In this document: positions 8,406 through 16,716 of the stretch, piece by piece
Layout of the letters: each line of letters opens with the position of its first letter
How positions within the stretch are numbered: position 1 is the first letter of the stretch
Assembly: GCA_900468535.1 (NCBI GenBank)
Contig: UBTY01000012.1
Span: forward strand, 62,001-126,000
DNA: 64,000 bases
Direction: 5' to 3'
From: Hyphomicrobiales bacterium
Lineage (GTDB): Bacteria > Pseudomonadota > Alphaproteobacteria > Rhizobiales > Rhizobiaceae
Program-made: the position numbers and the translations under genes
Notes under the pieces: generated by a model
The model's input: the letters and a program-made list of their open reading frames with translations, nothing else
Told to the model about the DNA's origin: nothing
The model's database searches: none

Positions 8406-9001
8406 ACCCGTCGCACGAACCCCACGTTGTCCCCGGTACCGAACGCGGCATCATGGTCGTCGTCGTCGGCCCGAGCGGCGCGGGCAAGGACACGCTGATG
8501 GCGCTGGCCGCCAAGCATTTCCAGGGCCGCCAGGATGTGCATTTCGTCCGCCGCGTCATCACGCGTGACAGCGAGGCGGGCGGCGAACATCACCTCGCCG
8601 TATCGAACCAGGGCTTTGCCTCGATGGAGCAGGCCGGAAACTTCGCGGTCTGGTGGGAAGCGCACGGCTTGAAATACGGCATTCCGGCCGAAGTGTCGGT
8701 TTCGCTCGCACAGGGAAACCTTGTTATCGCCAACGGCTCCCGCTCGGCACTGCATCACTTCAAGGCGGTGTTCCCGCGGCTCAAGGTCATCAACGTGACG
8801 GCGCGTGCCGACGTGTTGGCGACCCGCCTCGAGGCGCGCGGTCGCGAGACGCATGAGGACATCATGGCGCGTCTCGCCCGCGGTCCCCTGACCGTGCGCG
8901 GCGACTACGACGTCATCGACCTCGACAACAGCGGCTCGCTGGAAGAAGGCGAGCGCAGGATCGTCGATGCGCTGAACGGCTTCCTCGCGGAAGTGGCATA
9001 A
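8402..9001 (+). CDS. phnN: Ribose 1,5-bisphosphate phosphokinase PhnN
   Basis: 199-residue guanylate-kinase-like P-loop enzyme that phosphorylates ribose 1,5-bisphosphate to PRPP, the last step of the C-P lyase pathway. The P-loop GPSGAGKDT is at about residues 23-31, and the substrate-facing segment FVRRVITRD follows. The start codon sits inside the phnM stop (ATGA). The usual family N-terminus begins near GIMVVVVG; the roughly 16 extra residues here follow from using the coupled start at 8402. Confidence 0.93.
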   Translation: MNPSHEPHVVPGTERGIMVVVVGPSGAGKDTLMALAAKHFQGRQDVHFVRRVITRDSEAGGEHHLAVSNQGFASMEQAGNFAVWWEAHGLKYGIPAEVSVSLAQGNLVIANGSRSALHHFKAVFPRLKVINVTARADVLATRLEARGRETHEDIMARLARGPLTVRGDYDVIDLDNSGSLEEGERRIVDALNGFLAEVA

Positions 9002-9016
9002 GATCGGGGAGGGGCG

Positions 9017-9538
9017 ATGGCCATCGTTGTCGTTCCCTACGATCCCCGGTGGCCGAGCCTTTTCAGTGAGGTCCAGGCGGAACTGCAGCCGATGCTGTCA
9101 GATCTGGCGCCGGTCTTTCATCATGTCGGCAGCACATCCGTTCCGGGCCTTGCCGCCAAGCCGAAGATCGATCTGCATGCCGCGTTCAGTGATCAGCGAG
9201 CCTTGCTGGTCGCAATCGAGCGCATCAAGAGCCTGCCCGCCTACACCTTTCACGGCGATAAGTATAACGACCAGAGCTGGACCTTCACCAGCGGCAAGGG
9301 CTCCTACGGCGCCCGGCTCTATCTCTGCACATCCGACAATACAGTGCTTCGCGATCGTATTATTTTCCGCAACTATCTGAGGGCGCACCCGGAGAGAGCC
9401 CAAGCCTATGCGGCGCTCAAGCTTCGCCTGATGGGCGAGGCGAACGACGACTGGTCCTATTACACCGGCGGCAAGACGGATTTCGTACGCGAGACGTTGC
9501 GCTCGGCGGCGGGCAGGATTGATGTCGAAGGGGCATGA
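9017..9538 (+). CDS. GrpB family protein (nucleotidyltransferase fold, UPF0157)
   Basis: 173-residue member of the GrpB/UPF0157 family. The diagnostic HVGSTSVPGLAAKPKID motif is at about residues 36-52; it combines the GS loop and first Asp of the polymerase-beta nucleotidyltransferase fold. The start follows GGGGAGGGGCG, 15 bases after phnN, so it is probably co-transcribed as the last gene of the phn operon. Some GrpB proteins are linked to dephospho-CoA kinase or nucleotide metabolism, but no reaction has been assigned to stand-alone members. A role in phosphonate or nucleotide handling is inferred only from position. Confidence 0.85.
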   Translation: MAIVVVPYDPRWPSLFSEVQAELQPMLSDLAPVFHHVGSTSVPGLAAKPKIDLHAAFSDQRALLVAIERIKSLPAYTFHGDKYNDQSWTFTSGKGSYGARLYLCTSDNTVLRDRIIFRNYLRAHPERAQAYAALKLRLMGEANDDWSYYTGGKTDFVRETLRSAAGRIDVEGA

Positions 9539-9994
9539 TTGCGTCCCGCGCCGAAATAATTTCTGAAGACGTTCAATGAATTGAAGGAGCGGCGCGTCCT
9601 CGCCGATCCCCGCATGGTAGATCTGCAGCAGACTGATCGCGTCATTGGACAGGGAGCCGGGTCGCGAACCGGATCTGACAAAACTGGCCGAGAGCCGGCG
9701 TTCGATGATGGTTGCAGCAGGGGATCGCACGTCGTCAGGATTGGCGATCCACCGCATCGGAAAGGCCGAGAGACGCTCCTGTCGGCCTGGAAGAGCGGAA
9801 CCTCGATGCGATCGGGCAGGCTGCACCGCCTGACAAACCCAATCAACATCATTGCCGCCTGCCTATCCCAGCATGTTTGCACCGTCGCGGAACGACTTCC
9901 GGCGCGGACGTTCGTGTTATCTCCACCACCGCTGTCTTGCCGCCGACACACACCTTGCTTACCGTCCCGCGCGACAAAGCGAGGAGCCCAGCCC
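9539..9994. other. Gap of 456 bases; no intact gene, possible decayed reading frame on the minus strand
   Basis: No ORF with a start, ribosome site and family likeness was found here. On the minus strand the frame through about 9830-9541 reads protein-like text (...ERRLSASFVRSG... NDAISLLQIYHAGIG ... LLQFIERLQKLFRR) with a faint likeness to the C-terminal effector domain of LysR regulators. It lacks a proper start and a DNA-binding domain and runs without a stop into the antisense of the GrpB gene. It may be a gene remnant. The last bases (GAGGAG near 9981) are the ribosome site of the next gene. Confidence 0.3.
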
Positions 9995-10420
9995 ATGACC
10001 GATGAGAGACCACAGCACAACGCCGCCTGCCATTGCGGCACGGTGAAATTCCGCGTCCGGCTCACCGATGAGTTCAACACGATCCGCCGTTGCACCTGCT
10101 CCTATTGCCGCATGCGCGGCGCTATTGCCGCCTCCGCCAACCTCTCCGACATCGAATTCGTCGAGGGTGAGGACAATCTGACGCTCTACCAGTTCCACAC
10201 CGGCACGGCGAAGCACTACTTCTGCAAGACCTGCGGCATCTACACCCATCACCAGCGTCGTTCCAACACCAGCCAGTTTGGCGTCAACGTCGCCGTCATC
10301 GAAGGCGTTAGCCCCTTCGACTTCGCGGAAGTGCAGGTCATGGATGGTGTCGCCCACCCGTCCGATGCAGGTGGCGGATCGCGGGTCGCTGGGGTGCTGC
10401 GGTTCGAGAAGACCGCGTGA
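9995..10420 (+). CDS. GFA family zinc-binding protein (glutathione-dependent formaldehyde-activating-like)
   Basis: 141 residues from the ATG at 9995, which has GAGGAG upstream. The frame is open back to 9581, but that part has no start signal. Cysteines characteristic of the GFA fold are present: CHCG (about 12-15), CTCSYC (33-38) and FCKTCGIY (about 81-86), which bind two zinc ions in known structures. The name comes from Gfa of Paracoccus; for most members, including this one, the substrate is not known. It stands alone and converges on the VOC gene across a small hairpin. Confidence 0.85.
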   Translation: MTDERPQHNAACHCGTVKFRVRLTDEFNTIRRCTCSYCRMRGAIAASANLSDIEFVEGEDNLTLYQFHTGTAKHYFCKTCGIYTHHQRRSNTSQFGVNVAVIEGVSPFDFAEVQVMDGVAHPSDAGGGSRVAGVLRFEKTA

Positions 10421-10442
10421 ACTGGACTACGGCATTGAAAGC

Positions 10443-10468
10443 ACCCGGGCATGCAACGCAGCCCGGGT
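10443..10468. terminator. Hairpin between convergent GFA and VOC genes
   Basis: 8-bp perfect stem ACCCGGGC / GCCCGGGT with a 10-base loop, placed 22 bases after the GFA stop and 14 bases beyond the VOC stop. T-runs are short on both sides, so it is at best a modest bidirectional terminator. Confidence 0.45.
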
Positions 10469-10482
10469 TCCAGAGGTGACCG

Positions 10483-10860
10483 CTAGATGATCTGCCCGAC
10501 ATCGATGCGGTTGCCGTCGACGTCCTCGAAGACGAAGGCGCGCAAGCCGTAGTCTTTGTCCTGCAATCCCTTTATGATCCGCACGCCATTTTCCTTGCAG
10601 CGCGCGTGAAGCGCGTCGACATCGTCCACCAGCAGATGGGCGACGTTGAATTTGGCGGTCTTGTGCTGGGGCTGCAGCGTCAGGTGCAATTCGCCGGCGT
10701 CCCGCTTCAGGATCATGAAGCCGACGGGGTTGCCGTTCTCGAAAACCTTGGTGAAACCGAGAACCGTGGCATAGAAACGAAACGCACGGTCAATGTCTGC
10801 GACCGGAAGCATGGCGGCGATACGTCCGAAACGAACACCGTGATCAGCGATCTCTTTCAT
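10483..10860 (-). CDS. VOC superfamily protein (glyoxalase/bleomycin-resistance fold)
   Basis: 125-residue protein with the two beta-alpha-beta-beta-beta modules of the vicinal oxygen chelate fold: RIAAMLPVADIDRAFRFYATVLGF in the first half and VAHLLVDDVDALHARCKENG...FVFEDVDGNRIDV in the second. It is closest in layout to bleomycin-binding or glyoxalase-like stand-alone proteins. Metal or ligand residues cannot be assigned safely. It is a monocistronic unit and no resistance function should be assumed. Confidence 0.82.
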   Translation of the reverse strand: MKEIADHGVRFGRIAAMLPVADIDRAFRFYATVLGFTKVFENGNPVGFMILKRDAGELHLTLQPQHKTAKFNVAHLLVDDVDALHARCKENGVRIIKGLQDKDYGLRAFVFEDVDGNRIDVGQII

Positions 10861-11045
10861 CGCTCAATCTCCTTCTGAGAAGCTGCGGCAACGGCTCCGG
10901 CGGTGCGGAAAAACGTCTGGCACTTCAATGTTTTGACAGGAAGGACGGTGCCTCGGCACTTCTTATATTTGGAAACCGCGGCGTCCGCAAATGCCAAAGG
11001 CGCTGCGGCGCACCGTTCCTGATCACCTGGATGCTCCTGCTCTCC

Positions 11046-12083
11046 CTACACCAATCCAAGCCGAACCAGGCTCTCGGCGCAGGCAACGATCGCCTCTTCC
11101 CGCGAACGCGGCGCCCAGCCGAGCAGGCGTTCGGCCTTCTCGCCCGTTGCGTTCATGTCGTAGTTGAGAAGCGGCACCACCGCCTTCAGCTGCGCGTTCG
11201 TCTCGCCTGCGATCCGCACCTGCTCGTCGGGCCAGACATCGGTCGAGACCTTCGCGGCCGCAGCACCCAGCCTCTGCCGCAGCAGTTTCGCGACTTCGAC
11301 CATCCATAGGCTGTCTCCGACGGTGGCAAGGAAGCGCTCGCCAGCAGCCGCGGGGTCGGTCATGGCGCGCATGTGCAGGTCGGCCACATCACGTACGTCC
11401 ACGCAGCAGGAGTTGACGTTCACGCAGCCCGGCTGTCCCTTCATCATGTTGGCGATCAGCCGGATCGAGTGCGAATAGTCGGCGCCGAGAACCGGGCCGT
11501 AGACCGCGACCGGATTGACCGCCGAAAGCTCCATGCCTTGGCCCTCGCTGGCGATGAACGCCCAGGCGGCGCGCTCCGACAGCGTCTTCGATTTCTGGTA
11601 GGGCGCGACATTGCCTTCAGGATTGCTCCAGTCGGTCTCGTCGAACGGCCGCCGATGGTCCGGCCCATGGCCAACGCCGATGGCGCCGAAGGCGGATGTC
11701 AGCACCACGCGGCTGACGCCGGCGTCGCGCGCTGCTCGCAGCACCCTGAGATTGCCGTTGACGGCGGGCTCGATCCAGTCCTCCTCGCGCGTCTGGTCGC
11801 CCGATGGGGTTGGCGAGGCGCCGTGCATCACATAAGTGCAACCGGCGGCCGCCTCCGCCCAGCCCTTGTCGTGGTCGAGATCGGCGATCACGAAGGAAAG
11901 CCGATCGCCGGCCTCGACGCCGCCGACCTTCAGATGCGTGCGCACCTCGTCTTCTCGTCCCGGCGAGCGGATGGTGGTGCGGATGCGGTAGCTGTCTTTC
12001 AGCAACGCCAGCATGCAGTATTGCGCGATGAACCCGGTGCCGCCGGTGACGAGAACGAGGGCGTCTTTCTTATCAGTCTGCAT
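11046..12083 (-). CDS. NAD(P)-dependent epimerase/dihydroflavonol-reductase-like protein (extended SDR)
   Basis: 345 residues from the ATG at 12083, chosen because GAGG lies 6-7 bases upstream; further upstream codons lack a site. The N-terminal TGGTGFIA is the extended-SDR nucleotide loop, and YQKSK provides the Tyr-x3-Lys catalytic pair (about residue 170). DVRDVADLHMRAM is typical of aldehyde/dihydroflavonol reductases that act on small carbonyl compounds. It is transcribed away from the AraC regulator (121-base divergent gap), which is therefore its likely regulator. Confidence 0.87.
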   Translation of the reverse strand: MQTDKKDALVLVTGGTGFIAQYCMLALLKDSYRIRTTIRSPGREDEVRTHLKVGGVEAGDRLSFVIADLDHDKGWAEAAAGCTYVMHGASPTPSGDQTREEDWIEPAVNGNLRVLRAARDAGVSRVVLTSAFGAIGVGHGPDHRRPFDETDWSNPEGNVAPYQKSKTLSERAAWAFIASEGQGMELSAVNPVAVYGPVLGADYSHSIRLIANMMKGQPGCVNVNSCCVDVRDVADLHMRAMTDPAAAGERFLATVGDSLWMVEVAKLLRQRLGAAAAKVSTDVWPDEQVRIAGETNAQLKAVVPLLNYDMNATGEKAERLLGWAPRSREEAIVACAESLVRLGLV

Positions 12084-12204
12084 AATTTGCCTCATGCTTA
12101 TGCCGCCGCATCGGATCGCAGCGAACTCGATGACCGGAAGGTAAGCAAAGCGGTTCGTACTGTGAATGCTTGAAAATCCGCATGACTTGCGCGATAGTTC
12201 GACA

Positions 12205-13167
12205 ATGCTAGCCGATCCCTTCTCCGATGTCCTGAGTCTGACGAAAGCCGAGGCGATCGTCACCGGCGGCTTCACCGCAGGCGGCCCCTGGTCGATCGCC
12301 TTTCCGGGGCGCGACAAGATCAAGTTCTTCGCGGTGGTGAAGGGCGGCTGCTGGGTGACGCTCGAGGGAGAGGCGGAGCCCATCCGCTTCGAGGAAGGCG
12401 ATGTCGGCCTCTTGGCGAAAAAGCGCAGCTTCGTGCTGTCTAGCGATCCCTCGCTTCAGCCTATCGACGCCATGAGTATCTTCACCGGCACGGGGCGGCG
12501 GTTGGTAACGCTCGGCGACGGCAATGATTTCGCCCATATCGGCGGCCATGTCGCGCTCGATCCGCTAAGGGGCGGCCTGCTGTCCGATATCCTGCCCACC
12601 TGGATCCACACCCGCGCGGCCTCGCCGCAGGCCGCCATCTTTCGCTGGCTGCTCGATCGGCTGATCGAGGAGCGCGACATCGGCCAGCCGGGTGCTGCAC
12701 TCGCCTCCGCGCAGCTGACACAGCTGCTCTTCATCGAGATCCTGCGCTCGCATTTGAGCGCCACTGACCGCATGCCCGCCGGCTGGCTGAGGGCGCTCGC
12801 CGAACCCAGGATTGCCCCGGCGCTGCGTCTGATGCATGGCGAACCGGCGCGCGCCTGGCATCTGGAGGAGCTGGCGAGCGCCTGCGCCATGTCGCGCACC
12901 TCCTTCGCCGTCCATTTCAAGTCGGTCTCGGGCGTTGCTCCGCTCGCCTATCTCACCGAGTGGCGCATGCGCCTTGCCGAACGGGCGCTGCGCGAAACCC
13001 GCACCCCCGTCGCTTCCGTCGCCCGCTCGCTGGGCTACACCTCCGAAAGCGCCTTCAGCAACGCCTTCAAGCGGGTGAACGGCAGATCGCCTTCGGCTTA
13101 TCGAGTAGCGGTTCGTGAGGTGGATGTCAGCGATCAGGGAGCGTCAGTATCGGGCGAAATCGTCTAG
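12205..13167 (+). CDS. AraC family transcriptional regulator with cupin sensor domain
   Basis: 320-residue regulator from the ATG at 12205 (13 residues after the first in-frame ATG at 12166). The N-terminal half (LTKAEAIVTGGF... WVTLEGEAEPIRFEEGDVGLL) fits the cupin-type ligand domain of the AraC subfamily next to short-chain reductases. The C-terminal about 100 residues carry two helix-turn-helix units (HLEELASACAMSRTSFAVHFKSVSG and VASVARSLGYTSESAFSNAFKRVNGRSPSAYR). It lies between a divergent reductase and a downstream SDR only 11 bases away, so it probably controls both in response to a small carbonyl or aromatic inducer. Confidence 0.9.
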   Translation: MLADPFSDVLSLTKAEAIVTGGFTAGGPWSIAFPGRDKIKFFAVVKGGCWVTLEGEAEPIRFEEGDVGLLAKKRSFVLSSDPSLQPIDAMSIFTGTGRRLVTLGDGNDFAHIGGHVALDPLRGGLLSDILPTWIHTRAASPQAAIFRWLLDRLIEERDIGQPGAALASAQLTQLLFIEILRSHLSATDRMPAGWLRALAEPRIAPALRLMHGEPARAWHLEELASACAMSRTSFAVHFKSVSGVAPLAYLTEWRMRLAERALRETRTPVASVARSLGYTSESAFSNAFKRVNGRSPSAYRVAVREVDVSDQGASVSGEIV

Positions 13168-13178
13168 GAGGAGCCAGG

Positions 13179-14015
13179 ATGAAGGATGTCGTCGCATTGG
13201 TCACCGGCGCAAGCCGCGGTGTTGGGCGCGGCATCGCGCTCGCCCTGCTTGCCGAGGGCGCCACCGTGCATGTCACGGGCAGGACGCGACACGAGGCCAA
13301 GACGCCGGGCAGGCGCCCGGGCTCGCTGGAAGGGCTCGCGCTTGAGGCTGCCGCGCTGCCCGGTCGCATCGTCATCCACCAGTGCGACCATGCCAACGAT
13401 ACAGATACTGAGCGCGTGGCCGCAGCGGTCAAGGCCGGCGGTCGGCTGGATATCCTGGTGAACAATGCCTGGCCCGGCTACGAGAACATGGTCGAGAATG
13501 GCGATTTCACCTGGCCGCGCGCCTTTTGGGAGCAGCCAGTCTGGCGCTGGGACGCCATGATCGGTACCGCGCTGAAGGCTGCCTTCCTTATGTCGCGCGC
13601 CATGGCGCCGATAATGGTCGCCAACCGCCGCGGCCTGATCGTCAACATCTCATTCTGGGCGTCGCGCTTCTATGATGGCAATGCCATCTACGGCATCTCC
13701 AAGGCGGCGGCCGACAAAATGGCCGCCGATTTTGCCCATGACCTGAGGCCGCACGATGTCGCCGCCGTCGCCCTTTATCCAGGCCTTGTCCGCACCGAAG
13801 CCGTTATGGAGAACGCCGCCTATTTCGACCTCTCCAATTCCGAATCCCCGCAGTTCATCGGCCGCGTTATCGCAGGGCTCTGGCGCGATCCCACGCTGAT
13901 GTCGAAATCCGGACAGGTTCTGGTCGCGGCCGGGCTTGGTCGGGACTACGATATGGCTGATATCGACGGCTACAGGCCCGTCCCGCTGACGGCGGCGGAT
14001 TTCGCCAAGGACTGA
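13179..14015 (+). CDS. Short-chain dehydrogenase/reductase
   Basis: 278-residue classical SDR. The cofactor motif TGASRGVG is at about residues 9-16 and VTGRT follows the second strand, suggesting NADP preference. NNAWPG replaces the usual NNAG, and YGISKAAAD carries the catalytic Tyr-x3-Lys. LYPGLVRTEAV is the typical post-catalytic loop. It is 11 bases after the AraC gene and preceded by AGGAGG, so it is probably co-transcribed with it. The substrate is unknown. Confidence 0.88.
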   Translation: MKDVVALVTGASRGVGRGIALALLAEGATVHVTGRTRHEAKTPGRRPGSLEGLALEAAALPGRIVIHQCDHANDTDTERVAAAVKAGGRLDILVNNAWPGYENMVENGDFTWPRAFWEQPVWRWDAMIGTALKAAFLMSRAMAPIMVANRRGLIVNISFWASRFYDGNAIYGISKAAADKMAADFAHDLRPHDVAAVALYPGLVRTEAVMENAAYFDLSNSESPQFIGRVIAGLWRDPTLMSKSGQVLVAAGLGRDYDMADIDGYRPVPLTAADFAKD

Positions 14016-14114
14016 ACTTCGCATTGTGGCGGCTGGCGGGAAAGAGCTGTGGCCTCACTCAGCAAGCCGGCGGTCACCTACGGCGCCCGCCAGCAGTTTA
14101 TTCTGTCCGGGGGA

Positions 14115-16529
14115 TCACTCCCCCTCGCTGCGTCCAGCCACGATCTCGCGCTTGCCGACATGGTTTGCCGGCCCGACGAGGCCTTCCTTCTCCATGCGCT
14201 CGACGAGCGAGGCGGCACGGTTGTAGCCGATGCCGAGGCGGCGTTGGATGTAGGAGGTCGAGCACTTCTTGTCGCGCAGGACGACCTTGACGGCCTGCTG
14301 GTAGAGTTCGTCGCCGTCCTCAGAGCCCATGGCGCTCTTGTCGAAGACCGCACTGTCCTCTTCCTCGCCGGCTTCGTCTTCCTCGTCCGCCGTAACGGTA
14401 TCGAGATATTCGGGGCGACCCTGCGTCTTCAGGTGTGCCACGACCTTCTCGACTTCGGCATCCGAAACGAACGGGCCGTGCACGCGCGAAATCCGCCCGC
14501 CGCCCTGCATGTGCAGCATGTCGCCCTGGCCGAGCAGCTGTTCGGCGCCCTGTTCGCCAAGGATGGTGCGGCTGTCGATCTTCGACGTCACCTGGAACGA
14601 GATGCGCGTCGGGAAGTTTGCCTTGATCGTGCCGGTAATGACGTCGACCGAAGGACGCTGCGTTGCCATGATCAGGTGGATGCCGGCTGCACGCGCCATC
14701 TGCGCCAGACGCTGGATCGCGCCTTCGATTTCCTTGCCGGCAACCATCATCAGGTCGGCCATCTCGTCAACGATGACGACGATGTAAGGCATCGGCGTCA
14801 GGTCCATCTCTTGGCTCTCCTCGATCGGAGCGCCGGTGCTTCTGTCGAAGCCGGTCTGGACCATGACGTGGATCGTCTCGCCCTTGTCGCGCGCCTGCGC
14901 CACGCGGCTGTTGTAGCCGTCGATATTGCGCACGCCGAGGCGCGACATCTTGCGATAGCGATCCTCCATCTCGCGCACCGCCCACTTGAGCGCCATGACG
15001 GCCTTCTTGGGGTCGGTAACGACAGGGGTCAGAAGGTGCGGGATGCCGTCATAGACCGACAGTTCCAGCATCTTCGGATCGACCATGATCAGGCGGCACT
15101 GTTCCGGCGACATCCGGTAAAGCAGCGAGAGGATCATCGTGTTGATGGCGACGGACTTGCCCGAGCCGGTGGTGCCGGCGACAAGCAGGTGCGGCATTTT
15201 TGCGAGCTCGGCGATGACGGGCTCGCCGCCGATCGTCTTGCCGAGGCCGAGCGCAAGCTTGTAGCCGCTCTTCTCGAAGTCCTGGCTTTCGATCATTTCG
15301 CGGAAATAGACGGTCTCGCGAAGTGCGTTCGGCAGTTCAATGCCGATGACGTTACGGCCGGGAACCACGGCGACGCGCGCCGACAGTGCCGACATCGAGC
15401 GGGCGATATCGTCGGCAAGGCCGATGACGCGGGAGGACTTGACCCCTGGTGCCGGCTCGAATTCGTAGAGCGTGACGACTGGGCCGGGGCGGACATGAAT
15501 GATCTCGCCCTTGATGCCGAAATCCTCGAGCACGCTTTCGAGAAGCCCGGCGTTCTGCTCCAACGTCTCCTGCGACATGATTTCGCCAACGCGCTCCGGC
15601 GGTTCCTGCAGCAGCGAGTGCGATGGGAACTCGTAGCCGGAAGCATCGACGCGCGGCGGCACGACCTTCGGTGCGACAAAACGGGGCAGCGGCGCAAGCG
15701 GCTGCGCTGCCAGCGTGCGAACCGGCAATGGCGCAATCGGCTGCGACTTGGCCTGCTGAGCCTCGACCTGAACGATCGGCGCCGGGGCAGGCTCCGGCTC
15801 GATGGCTGCGACCGGGGCAGGTGCTGGCGTCGGTACTGCGACCTCGACCGGAGGCTCGGGCACGATGGCGATCGGCGCTGCGACCGGCTGCTTGCCGGGG
15901 CGCCATTCCATGATGCGGAAACGGCTGATGATCGCTTCGGCGCTGATCTCGGGCTTCTGGATCACGACGGGCGGAACCGGAACGGGAGCAGGGGCGGGGA
16001 TCGCCGTGACCTCGTCGAACGACATGGCTTCCCAGAAGGCGAAATCGGAGATGCCTGCGAGGCGCGGCGACGCGCTCAGCGTGCTCGCGACAGTCTCCAC
16101 AGGTGCGACCGTCGGGATCTCGACCGGCAGCCGTCTGACCACAACGTGTGCCGGGGCGGGAGCCGCCTCGGGCACGTAGATGTCGAACGGCACGTCGACC
16201 ACGACAGGCGCCTGCGGCTGAGTATGAACGATCACCTGCGGCTGCGCCTGGACGCGCGGCTGCACCTGCACGGCTTCTGCCGCTGCATGGGATACCGGCG
16301 GCGCCACAACGTCGATCTGAGGCTTCTGGATAGCCTCTGCCTGGACCCGGCGAGGATTGATCAGACTCTCCGGCGTCCGCGTGAAGCGCACGTTCGGAGC
16401 CAGCGAGAAATTGCTCTGCCAGATCGGGGGCGTCGGCTTCTCGCCGGCAACCTCGTCGTGTCGCTGTTCGCCGTCGACCTCAGTCTGAATGTCCCCGGCG
16501 TCCGTCAGATTGTTTCTAGGAAAGCGCAT
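14115..16529 (-). CDS. ftsK: DNA translocase FtsK, form without the membrane domain
   Basis: About 804 residues. The first about 330 residues are a Pro/Val/Ala-rich, probably disordered segment (repeated [12 protein letters not shown] text) with no membrane helices. Then come the alpha domain (from about [12 protein letters not shown]), the RecA-like beta domain with Walker [10 protein letters not shown] and Walker [14 protein letters not shown], and the C-terminal gamma winged helix ([41 protein letters not shown]) that reads orienting sequences in known FtsK. The ATG at 16529 is used; a GTG at 16544 is also possible. Rhizobia often carry a second, membrane-anchored FtsK; this copy lacks the anchor and would have to be recruited by other means. 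Confidence 0.9.
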   Translation of the reverse strand: MRFPRNNLTDAGDIQTEVDGEQRHDEVAGEKPTPPIWQSNFSLAPNVRFTRTPESLINPRRVQAEAIQKPQIDVVAPPVSHAAAEAVQVQPRVQAQPQVIVHTQPQAPVVVDVPFDIYVPEAAPAPAHVVVRRLPVEIPTVAPVETVASTLSASPRLAGISDFAFWEAMSFDEVTAIPAPAPVPVPPVVIQKPEISAEAIISRFRIMEWRPGKQPVAAPIAIVPEPPVEVAVPTPAPAPVAAIEPEPAPAPIVQVEAQQAKSQPIAPLPVRTLAAQPLAPLPRFVAPKVVPPRVDASGYEFPSHSLLQEPPERVGEIMSQETLEQNAGLLESVLEDFGIKGEIIHVRPGPVVTLYEFEPAPGVKSSRVIGLADDIARSMSALSARVAVVPGRNVIGIELPNALRETVYFREMIESQDFEKSGYKLALGLGKTIGGEPVIAELAKMPHLLVAGTTGSGKSVAINTMILSLLYRMSPEQCRLIMVDPKMLELSVYDGIPHLLTPVVTDPKKAVMALKWAVREMEDRYRKMSRLGVRNIDGYNSRVAQARDKGETIHVMVQTGFDRSTGAPIEESQEMDLTPMPYIVVIVDEMADLMMVAGKEIEGAIQRLAQMARAAGIHLIMATQRPSVDVITGTIKANFPTRISFQVTSKIDSRTILGEQGAEQLLGQGDMLHMQGGGRISRVHGPFVSDAEVEKVVAHLKTQGRPEYLDTVTADEEDEAGEEEDSAVFDKSAMGSEDGDELYQQAVKVVLRDKKCSTSYIQRRLGIGYNRAASLVERMEKEGLVGPANHVGKREIVAGRSEGE

Positions 16530-16691
16530 GCGACCGCTACTCACTCATGATTAGCAACTATTACCCACCTCCGGATTAGGAAATGAAGGTTAATAAGTTC
16601 CTTCCGACACAGTCGTCTGCGAAGCCTGAAATCGTCGATAATGACGCAATATCAATTGCTTGAGTGAAGCATAAAATTTTAAGGGATTTTC

Positions 16692-16716
16692 GACGAAGCG
16701 CTCAGTGCGCTTCGTC
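16692..16716 (-). terminator. Hairpin across the polA stop codon
   Basis: Perfect 10-bp inverted repeat GACGAAGCGC / GCGCTTCGTC. The 5-base loop contains the polA stop codon (16702-16704 read on the minus strand). Only a broken T-run follows on the minus strand, so termination strength is uncertain. Confidence 0.45.

Noticed and set aside
9581..9994. N-terminal extension of the GFA protein
   Set aside because: The frame is open, but the extra 138 residues look non-coding and GAGGAG is placed for the ATG at 9995.
14049..16550. 833-residue plus-strand frame opposite ftsK
   Set aside because: It is the antisense shadow of ftsK, whose motor motifs are intact on the minus strand; the shadow protein is His/Arg/Asp rich and meaningless.
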